Part shown: in pieces, positions 1 to 9,542 of the stretch
Layout: each line of letters begins with the position of its first letter
Numbering within the stretch: position 1 is the first letter of the stretch
Origin: Pyrenophora tritici-repentis
Lineage: Eukaryota; Ascomycota; Dothideomycetes; Pleosporales; Pleosporaceae
Direction of reading: 5' to 3'
DNA: 64,000 bases
Assembly: GCF_003171515.1 (NCBI RefSeq)
Contig: NC_089390.1
Location: 6,510,001 to 6,574,000 of the forward strand
Translations under genes and position numbers: made by a program
The notes under the pieces: generated by a model
Database searches by the model: none
What the model was told of the DNA's origin: nothing
Seen by the model: the letters and a program-made list of their open reading frames with translations, nothing else

Positions 1-144
1 CGAGATTGGCTTTGATCGCAACTCTACAATCGCGCCGCCGCCTGCCCACCGTGAAACCTCGCACGCTGCACTTTTATATTGCGCGTACCCGTGTGCGCTG
101 CGCCTTCCGTTTCCGAATTGCACCTCAAGTCGCAAACGGCAACC

Positions 145-3100
145 ATGGCGCCTTCCACAGTAGCAACTCAGCCACGGCCGCAGTGGTCGACCAAAGTAGG
201 CTCCTTCTGCATCTTGCTCTTGCAACCTCTAATATCCGCTCCAGTTTGATACCCTGCGCCGGCATGAGCTTTTCCGAAACCCACCCAGAGACGAGACCGC
301 CTTTCCCATGCTAGCTGAAGCCGTCGCGCCCCATACCGAATCCTTCAACGCCATCTTCTGTGCCGGCGGCCAGCTGAGCGAGGGTATCAAGGATATTGGC
401 ACCAAGATCTTTCTCGACGGCAACCCATACGCAGCACCCGAAGAGGCAGGCGCACGCAACCGACTCTCTCTGCGTATACAGGATGTTTTCCTCGACAAGC
501 CAGCCCTGCCATCCACCAACAAGGTCGCTCTCAAGAACCGCAACATCCTACCCTCAGAGGCACGAGAACGACATGCTACCTACCGCGGCAAGATGCGCGC
601 GCGACTCCAGTGGAGGATCAACCAGGGCGACTGGCAGGAAGAAATGGCTGACTTGGGATCCGTACCAATTGTTAGTTGGTTCTAGTACCAGTGGTGGCCT
701 GCATAACTAACTCTCCGCAGATGTTGAGATCCAACCGATGCCATCTTGAAGGCTTATCCCCCGCCGCACTGGTCAAGTCAAAGGAGGAAAGTGAAGAGGT
801 ATGCCACTTATGAACTTATAGATGACGAGAGACTAACTTCAACAAGTGTGGAGGATACTTTATCGTCAACGGAAACGAAAAAATGATCCGCCCTTTGCAG
901 GTAAACCGCCGCAATTACCCAATGGCTATCAAGCGCGGTGCCTTCACAAACCGCGGTCCCGGTTACACTCAATACGGTATACAAATCAGATCGATGCGAC
1001 CCGACCAAACATCGCAAACGAACGCTTTACACTACCTTGATGATGGCAACGTAAACTTCCGCTTCTCGTGGCGCAAGTCAGAGTACCTAGTCCCCCTGGT
1101 CATGATCATGAAAGCCCTTGTCGAGACCAACGATCGGGAGATTTTCGAGGGCCTTGTGGGCGCAGCTGGCTCAAAAGGTCTTCGAGAGAAGCAATTCGTC
1201 TCAGATCGTGTCGAACTATTGCTACGTACCTTCAAAGTCTATGGTCTACACACAAAGGCAAAGACTCGAGCTTTCTTGGGCCAAAAGTTCAAAGTTGTCC
1301 TCCAGCTACCTCCAGATATTAGCGACTTTGACGGTGGTACGGAATTTCTTCGGAAAATTGTACTGCCTCATCTTGGTTGCGTAGCGGTTACCCCCGCCCA
1401 GGATGCCGACAAGTTTCGAATGCTCCTCTTCATGACCAGGAAGCTCTACTCTTTGGTCGAAGGAGAGTGCACTGTCGACAACCCGGATGCTGTCCAGAGC
1501 CAGGAGATTCTACTAGGCGGACAATTGTACGGCATGATCTTAAAGGAGAGACTAGAGGAATGGCTCAACAGCTTCCAGTTGGCTCTGCGTGAATGGGGCC
1601 GGAAAACAGAGTACAAGCCCATTGTCTCGGACGACTTTAGACGGGACTGGACCTCAAAAATACTCCGTCGAACAAAGAACAACATTGGCGATGCAATGTC
1701 TTACTTTCTAAGGTGAGCCATTTACACTACTGACTACTGACTATTCGCTGACAGGATAGTACTGGCAATCTAGTGTCGCCTAGTGGCCTGGACATGCAAC
1801 AAACAAGCGGATATACCGTGGTCGCTGGTATGTGTTCGAATGCTTCTTTCGCCACCACCATGTCCTCGCTTGACTTGTACTGACTTTTATAGAACGCATT
1901 AACTTCTATAGGTTTATTTCCCACTTCCGTATGGTACACAGAGGTGCCTTCTTTGCTCAGCTCAAGACAACCACGGTCAGAAAACTTTTACCCGAGTCTT
2001 GGGGGTTCAGTATGTTATTTCCTTCCCCGGAACCACCATTATACTAACGTCCCTCACGTTTGCCCCGTTCACAGCCCCGATGGGTCACCCTGTGGGCTGC
2101 TGAATCACTTTGCTCATAAATGCAAGATTGCTACATCAAATGTTGATGTTTCGGCGATTCCCAAGCTTGTTGCGAAATTGGGCGTCTCACGTGACTCCTC
2201 CGCCTCTCTTGATGAAAGCGTAGTCGTACAGCTGGACGGCAGAGTCCTGGGCTTCTGCTCGCCTAAGCAAGCCAAGGTCGTCAGCGATACGCTCCGCTAC
2301 TGGAAAGTAGAAGGCTCGCACGGTGTACCCCTGGAACTGGAGATTGGTTATGTTCCCAACTCAAACAACGGACAATACCCAGGTGTCTACATGTTCTCGC
2401 AAAGCGCAAGGATGTATCGACCTGTCAAGTACCTACCTCTCAACAAGCTGGACTACGTAGGTCCGTTTGAGCAGCCCTACATGTCCATATCGTGCACAGA
2501 TGCCGAGATCGTATCTGGCGACTCAACACATGTTGAATTTGACCCAACGAATATCTTGTCGATTGTGAGCAATCAGACGCCCTTCTCGGACTACAACCAA
2601 TCCCCCAGAAACTTATACCGTTCGTTATACCCTTCCCTGCGCGTTATATAATATACTGACTGCTAGCAGAGTTGAGTTGCATAGAAAACTGAAATCTAGG
2701 TACAGACTAACAGCATATAGGTGTCAAATGGGTAAGCAGTCGATGGGTACGCCCGCCACTTCTTTGGACTACCGGACAGATAACAAAGCCTACCGGTTAC
2801 AAACTGGTCAGACCCCGATTGCCCGTCCTCCCCTGCATAACAAATATGGTTTGGACAACTTCCCAAATGGCATGAATGCTGTTGTAGCTGTCATATCCTA
2901 CACAGGATACGACATGGACGACGGGTTTGTGTTGTCTCGCGGGGCCCACGAAAGGGGCTTCGGCCATGGAACAGTCTACAAAACCAAGATCCTCGATTTA
3001 GAGGAAGGAAGCCGAAAAAACCGGTCGAAACGGACGGTGACCAAACTTTTTGGGTTCGCCCCTGACAGTCTAGTGGAATCTAAGCCCAAAGAAACTCTCG

Positions 3101-4253
3101 ACGCAGATGGTTTGCCTCGTGTTGGAACGATGTTACGGTCTGGTGATGTTATCGCAGCCTGGCACACCGTTTCGTACGACACAGCCATGGATGACTACAC
3201 CAACAAAGATGGACAGACGCAGTTCTTCAAGTACAAAGAGGACGAAGTTGCTTATGTTGAACAAGTCCGCATCATCGGCTCCGAGGATGGAACACAGCCC
3301 TGCCAGAAGCTATCTATCAAGCTCAGGATCCCACGTTCTCCCATTGTTGGCGACAAGTTTTCGTCTCGACACGGCCAAAAAGGAGTCGTTTCGCAGAAGT
3401 TTTCTGTGGCCGATATGCCTTTCTCAGAGACTGGTATCCAACCCGACGTTATAATCAACCCCCACGCTTTTCCCTCACGAATGACGATTGGCATGTTCAT
3501 CGAGTCGCTAGCCGGAAAGTCTGGAGCACTCCACGGCATGGCTCAAGACGCGACGCCCTTCCAATTCGATGAGCAGAACACGGCAGTGGATCACTTTGGT
3601 CAACAGCTCATGAAAGCCGGTTATAATTATTACGGAAATGAACCCATGTATTCGGGGTTTACTGGCGAGGAATTGCACGCAGATATCTACATTGGCGTAG
3701 TCTACTACCAACGTTTAAGGCACATGATCAACGACAAGTTCCAAGTCCGTACTACTGGACCGGTCAACCCTACTACAGGCCAACCGGTCAAGGGACGTAA
3801 GAAGGGTGGTGGTATACGAGTTGGTGAAATGGAGCGCGATGCGTTGATTGCGCACGGCACAGCTTTCCTCCTCCAAGACCGCATGATGAATTGCTCCGAT
3901 TACACAAAAGCTGCCATCTGCCGCAGCTGCGGCTCATTCCTTAGCACGACACCGACGGTCAGCGAGTATAGCCGTAAGAAGGACAAGGGTGGCAAGGACA
4001 TCACGATTCGCTGCAGGAGGTGTGCCAAGCTGGCTGATGCGGTGACCAGCAAGGCCGACGTATGGATGGACGCACAGGGGATGCGGTATGTAGGGGGTGA
4101 TGATGTCGCGGTTGTCGCGGTACCTGGTGTGCTCAAGGTATGTTTCCCATTCTCCAACTTGCATGTGAGACAATTACTAACTTACTACTGCAGTACTTGG
4201 ACGTAGAGCTGAGTTCGATGGGCATCAGGATGAAGTTCAACGTGAGCCCGTAG
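145..4253 (+). CDS. RPA2: RNA polymerase I second-largest subunit (RPA2/RPA135)
   Basis: Second-largest catalytic subunit of nucleolar RNA polymerase I, which transcribes 35S pre-rRNA. Nine exons are read: introns 196-244, 671-720, 799-846, 1713-1759, 1828-1892, about 2010-2058, about 2620-2720 and 4138-4193. The product is about 1,210 aa, normal for the family. Diagnostic blocks are [68 protein letters not shown], the hybrid-binding [13 protein letters not shown], and a C-terminal zinc site (CRSCGSF near 3918, CRRCA near 4012). The start at 145 precedes a 17-codon first exon whose splice restores the [15 protein letters not shown] frame. Two junctions are odd: the sixth intron ends ACG instead of AG, and the seventh needs one extra base or a shifted donor. 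Identity is certain; those two junctions are not. Confidence 0.95.
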
Positions 4254-5215
4254 AATGGTTTCTATATACTCCTTCGTGGAGTGCATGACATGATTGAGTC
4301 ATGGAGTTTACAATGGTAACGTTTGCGCATCGGTTCGGCGTTCATGTGTGGTGAAAAATTTGTAGTTTTAGCAAGCATTGACTGGCGTATGGGGCGTGGA
4401 TGCAGCCCAAAATCAAGATCTTGTATGCCCACATCACCTCTTTGTTACGACTCTTTGTGTACGTGGCCAGCACTTTTTGCCCTTTTGGCAAATTTCTAGC
4501 GGCTTGTTGTGTGACGTTGACACTGTCTTGCGTGTACTCTGCCGGGTTTGTTAGTTGGCTTTTGATAGCACTCACACTCGTTTGTAGAGCGATAAGGCGG
4601 ACCTGGTATATTCTATGCATACGTCAAAGATGGGTGTTGCCTTGGCACCTTGCAACTGTCGCGCATCTAGCATCTTCTCGCATATCAGTCATCTAGTATG
4701 TCCCGTTCACAATCCTCATATCTACGTGAAAATTGACCTTATGCATTCGCTATTATCCATGTATGCGTCAACCTATGTCACCATCGCCTTACGAACTCAT
4801 CTTTCTCCCCCGTTGTTACGTCTTTCGGGAATTATGGGGCCTTGATTGAGGTTTTCTTTCAAAATCAGGTCACCGGCTAGTTAAACCTAGAGTTCTCTTT
4901 TAAGAAATTGTCCAGTCAGGTAGCAAGGGCAAAATTGAAGAGCTGGGTATGTGAAATTTCCCAAACGGGCTGGACTTAGTCATTCCATACGCTGCACATT
5001 GTGTCTCTGCGGTCCAAATCTGACCCCAGAGGAAGTGATATGTTGTCTCATGTTTCCAATCAGATAAACAGAACCTTCACATTCACGTGCATAGTTATTG
5101 TCCGACTTTTGCCATGACCCATGAATTCATTGACTAGACTCATCTGCCTAGCATATTTTCTCCTCCGACCACACTTTCTCGAACCCTCTTTCCCCAGACC
5201 ATCCTGCATGTAGAC
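4254..5215. other. Intergenic, convergent 3' ends
   Basis: Lies between the 3' ends of RPA2 and the zinc-finger gene. Only short overlapping open frames (92 and 98 codons on opposite strands near 4342-4696) are present, with no recognisable domain and no splice sites that extend them. I see no RNA gene or repeat. Confidence 0.6.
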
Positions 5216-5902
5216 TCATCCGCCCCGCTCCCTGACCTCCTTCTCTTTGTCGTCTGCCTGGACAAACATCGGCATGCCTAGCCAAGCACGGAAGAAGATG
5301 TCGAGCACAAGCCTGGCTATCTCTGTGTCGGAACCCGCCGTATGTGCTGTATGAACCAAGTGCTGCAAATTTTCATAGAAAATTTGGAAGAGATTTGTCA
5401 ACTTGCAATGCAATTTTGGTTGATCAGGCGTAGATCCGTCAAGTTTCAAAACTTTTCTGACCCATCGCCACCACATCAGAGACCTGCATTCGTCTTTGAG
5501 GCCGAAGGCTGCCGAACAACCCTTAGGTACGCCTCTGTATCGATCGGGAAGAAAGTTTAAAAGCTCACCCTTGCCAACCGACTCAAAGCCAGCGAGGATG
5601 CCCAAGCCGTCTATGTCATTCGATGAATGTTCGTGAAAGTCAAACATTTCTTTAGGACCTTTGAGCTTCTCAACGTACTTCTCGAAATCTGCGACAACAT
5701 CATTCCATGTGCCGCATTTCCCATGGATTCCGATAGCTGAGCTGTCTGGTGGGCCATAGAACTTAGCGAAATGATTGAAGACATTGAATGACTTGTTGTT
5801 GGCAGCCCTTTGGTTCAGCTCATAGAACAGAGTGGATTTTGAAATCCCTTCATGCGTTATGGTTGTCGGTTCGATAATGAATTCACCTAAGGCATTCTTC
5901 AT
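5216..5902 (-). CDS. Hypothetical protein, probable C-terminal exon of the upstream zinc-finger gene
   Basis: A 228-codon open frame starting MKNALGEFIIEP and ending KEKEVRERGG. No family is recognised. It has a Trp-rich stretch (MWWRWVRKVL, about residue 140) and a mostly helical look. It follows the 176-codon frame at 5918-6448 on the same strand by only 15 bases. One canonical intron could join them: donor inside the codons for IEC near 5950, branch-like CTAAAC, acceptor CCTTAG near 5886, giving IECEFIIEP in frame. I therefore think it is the last exon of the zinc-finger gene. A separate small gene starting at this ATG is the alternative. Confidence 0.5.
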   Translation of the reverse strand: MKNALGEFIIEPTTITHEGISKSTLFYELNQRAANNKSFNVFNHFAKFYGPPDSSAIGIHGKCGTWNDVVADFEKYVEKLKGPKEMFDFHEHSSNDIDGLGILAGFESVGKGELLNFLPDRYRGVPKGCSAAFGLKDECRSLMWWRWVRKVLKLDGSTPDQPKLHCKLTNLFQIFYENLQHLVHTAHTAGSDTEIARLVLDIFFRAWLGMPMFVQADDKEKEVRERGG

Positions 5903-5917
5903 GCATACCTGATACGT

Positions 5918-8190
5918 TTAGGTCGACCCCCATGGTTTAGAGATATCTCCACACTCTATGTCTGCGATTGCGACCCTTTCAGAATGGTGAATCCAGTTAT
6001 AGGCCAGCTTATCGATGACCGGATGTTCACCTTGGAGACACGTTTCCCGCAGTCGGTTTGGGAGCTTCTCACTAAAGACGTTTCGTAATGTTGATCTTTC
6101 AGGTGGGTAGTTCTCAGACATTCCAAAGCCGAAATCCTTGTTCGCACCCCCATGAACTGAACTAGGAGCATATGGTTTGCCTTCCCAAGGGCGGCTTGTA
6201 CAGCGAGTTGCGTTCAAGGTAGGTAACCAGGCGCACATTCCCTGACCCTCCAGTTCAGCTCTCGCGCGGTTAAGAGCTTCTTGGCATGGAAAATTGTGGT
6301 CTTCAATATCAGTTAAGAGGAATCTGCGGTTGCATGTTCGGCATTTGCAATACTCGCAACTTTCACTGTGCTCTAATATGTCTTCGAGTGGGAAACTGTA
6401 ATTGCAACCGTGGCAAATTCTCTTGTGGCAATTTCTGCCGTGACTCATCTCAAACTCAGCTGAACTAAGGTTGGACTTATGGCATTCAGGGCATGATGCC
6501 TGTCGCAGCGATGACCGTGTCTCAAGTCGTAATCCTCTGGGCTGATGTTATGTTCATCGCATCTGTTGCAATACTTCTTGTCGCACACCTCCAAATGCTT
6601 TTCGAAATCCAGAGTTCCCTTGCCGCACTTGTAACATGGAACACGTCGAGCCTTCAAGACAATGCGAGATTCTTCTGGTGCCGAAATTACATCGTAGCAT
6701 TGCGTGTCACCATGGTGATAGTCTGTGTGAATTTTCAGGTAGAGAAAGTGACAACGCGGGCAACGTTCATGCTGTTCCAAACCGTCTGAGTGGTATTTGT
6801 CGAAAATCTCTTCCTCAAATTCTTTATTGCAGTGGTCGCAACGAATCACCTTCTTAGTCTCTGCTCCGAGGCCATGCTTCCATCGGTAGCCCCTATCCAG
6901 CCCGGTTTGACACATTTTGTCTTTACCTTTCCAATGTTCTGGGGGCTTTAGAGTATGACAATAGATGCACATCCTTGCGAGACAGTTTTCGGGTTCGGTC
7001 AAATCGAACTTGATGGTACTGTCTTCCTCTAACACCTCCACAAAATTTGTCCATTTCAGGTATTTGCATTTCGCTTGCCCCCCACTCGTGAAAGAGATAT
7101 GGTAGCATAACTGGAACTTCTTGCCTCCATGCCAGAAAGTAGGCTTTGAATGACAAGTCTGGCAGTAAATACAGAAATCATCTGGACCGTATAGACCTGC
7201 CTTGTTGTGGTGGAAATCTGAGAATTGCTCTTTGGTCTCAACGACCATTTCATCGCTAGGAAATCTCTTGGATTCGTGGAGGTACTTGGCGTAGCTTGCA
7301 GTATCATGCTCTTTGGGTTGAGTTACATCTTTCTCCCCAGGAAGATGCCAGTGAGCAATGACTCTGGTATCATTAGGAGTCTTAGGATGACCTGGAGGTT
7401 TCGTCTCTTCGAGATAGCTCATACAGTCGAAGTAATAGCTTATTTTTGCGTAATCATCAGCCTTGGCTGGATGGCCAGGTCGCAGGCACCGAGCCTTCGT
7501 GTAGCACATTACGCGATGTTGATGGACATCAGCAGAGTCGGTGACCTCAAGGTCTTCGACGTAAGGATCCAAGAGTCTCATCGCTTCATCAAGATCTTGT
7601 TGGTATGAAGCACAGATTTTCACATGATCTTCGCACAAGAGAACGCAAAGTCTCAGTGTACAGTTAAGGCGTTCAGCCGCTCGAAAGGCTCCTGGTGTAC
7701 TTGCGCAGAAATTTTTGATCTTGGATCCGCTAAACACTTCTTTGGAGCGGGCAGAATAACTTAAAGGTTCTCCAACAGTAACAGCGTCGACACCGGAATC
7801 CATGATAGGAGGTTCAAAGGTGGGAACAACCTCACCCGTCTTAGAAAAACTTTTGTACTTAGGCTTCTCAACCGTAGTCTTTAATTGTTTGGTGAGCGGT
7901 TTCTCCGTATCTTCATCGGAGTATGTAGCTTGATGTATTTGGTGATTTGATGGCTCAGGATTGCTTGTCTTCGCCGCCGTCCTTACTCGTTTTCTGGGCA
8001 GGGTTTCTGCATGCCTATCAGAGAGCTGAAGAATCCCATTTTGGGAATTTAATCTCTGCTGTCTCGTGCGAGACGTCACTTGTTTGGACTTGCTTTGCGT
8101 AACCACCGTAAAATGCCTCAAACTCTCCACCACGGGCATTTGCAGACCGGATTCGGTAGCGTGATGTTCTACGAACTGGTCTTCTTCCAA
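5918..8190 (-). CDS. Tandem C2HC zinc-finger protein, broken by a single-base frameshift
   Basis: Two overlapping frames (581 codons, 6445-8190; 176 codons, 5918-6448) form one protein. The N-terminus is basic and nuclear-looking (SKQVTSRTRQQR; KRVRTAAK). The C-terminal half is a run of CxxC...H-x3-C fingers: CDHC, CPRC, CYKCGKG, CNRCDEH, CPECHKS, CHGCNYS and CRTCNRR. Consecutive fingers are linked by C-x4-C-x2-C. At 6494-6504 only 11 nt separate two cysteine codons where neighbouring units have 12, so one base is missing and the reading moves from the long frame into the second. The start at 8190 is the first ATG of the open frame. No named family is recognised; nucleic-acid or protein binding is inference. 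It may be a sequencing error or a real lesion. Confidence 0.65.
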
Positions 8191-8589
8191 AAGTATTGCG
8201 TTCTCGATCTCTTTGGCCTTTGGGACGTCATGGTAGTTTTAAAGTGTAAAGTAGTGCGTGTTGTAGTGGTGTGAAGTTGATTTGCTCGATGACCGAATGT
8301 AAAGATGACATATGAGGGGAAATTCCAAGGCCCATTATAACCGCTATAGGGCAAAAATTCACGGCTGATCAAGACAATGCAAAGACAACAGTCTAGGACA
8401 TTCATAATATTTCTCGCATTAGAGGGGCTAGACAAGAAGATGAAAGACGGTTCGACACACTACTACACGTTCGTAGCGGCCTGATAAGCTATACGCAATG
8501 AACAACCGTGAACGTGAATGCCCATCAACCCGACAAAAAGTGCGACGAGACATGCACGAGACCCCCTTCACGGCAATATAGCTCGAGTA

Positions 8590-8626
8590 GGTAGAAGACA
8601 GTATGAAACTATGACTGTCTTCTACC
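8590..8626. repeat. 13-bp perfect inverted repeat (hairpin)
   Basis: GGTAGAAGACAGT at 8590-8602 is the exact reverse complement of ACTGTCTTCTACC at 8614-8626, with an 11-nt spacer. It lies in the gap upstream of the zinc-finger gene. Function unknown. Confidence 0.8.
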
Positions 8627-8911
8627 GTCTCTCCACTGAAACAGAACAATAAGACATTGATCCATTAAGGCAGAGCCTCTACCCTCCAAGTGAGTATGTC
8701 TCCTACAGGCCGCAACGCTAGTTGCTGTCAGGCTAATATCTGTATACAGTAGACTAAAACCTACACGGACATGACTCTACGGCGTAGAACAATGTAAGAC
8801 AGAGAGACGTGAACCTACCAACAGGATATTCCGTCTACACAACACACAAAGCATAAGTCCGGAGTATCATAAACTCCTTCTTAGACACACGACAGCACAG
8901 TTCCAGCACAG

Positions 8912-8931
8912 CCCCCCCCCCCCCCCCCCCC
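8912..8931. repeat. Homopolymer run of 20 C
   Basis: Uninterrupted C tract in intergenic DNA. The exact length in the molecule is uncertain because such tracts are prone to sequencing error. Confidence 0.9.
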
Positions 8932-8990
8932 GTCTCCAACACCCAGTAGCCACTAAGCTCACCCGATAGACTCAAAACATAGAGAAACTG

Positions 8991-9060
8991 CACGGAATGT
9001 AGTAATAAAGCCCACGGAATGTAGTAATAAAGCCCACGGAATGTAGTAATAAAGCCCACG
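8991..9060. repeat. 22-bp direct tandem repeat, 3.2 copies
   Basis: Three identical 22-bp units (8991-9012, 9013-9034, 9035-9056), each beginning CACGGAATG and ending ATAAAGCC, followed by the first four bases of a fourth. Perfect identity suggests recent expansion or slippage. Confidence 0.95.
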
Positions 9061-9542
9061 CAATTATCGAGAAACCTGGACAGATTCTATGCAGTGTCGT
9101 CTTCAAACATATACTTTGCTATGACATCACAACAACCCTTCATCCCCCCTAGTCATCAACTGTGATATCCATTATCCATGTTTAACAAATACAAGCAAGT
9201 CAAAGACACCGAGTCCCCAAAAAACATATGGAAAGAAAAGTCAGAAAGAAACAAGTCTAAGAAGAAAGTCACTCTCACATTTAATCATTCGATGGAATAA
9301 ATAGAGTGTAATGCCACAAAGAGAAGAACTGAATAATGCGCTCCGCCATCGTATCCCCATACCATCCACCCCGACACTCCTTAGATTCGCCAATTCCATC
9401 ATTAGAGCTAGCCAGACTAGACATGTTGACTTGTTACGTTCAATACCTGCATAGTTCAAGCTACCCGCACATGCCATCAGTGCCATAAGCCGACTTCCTT
9501 CCCTTCCCAACCTCCCCCCACACATCACCCCGGGAATCCAGC

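Larger units (their letters stand above)
8191..9542. other. Intergenic with hairpin, C20 tract and tandem repeat
   Basis: No convincing gene. Contents listed separately: a 13-bp perfect inverted repeat (8590-8626), a run of 20 C (8912-8931) and a 22-bp tandem repeat (8991-9060). The rest is upstream sequence of the zinc-finger gene and 3' flank of TAF12. Confidence 0.6.
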
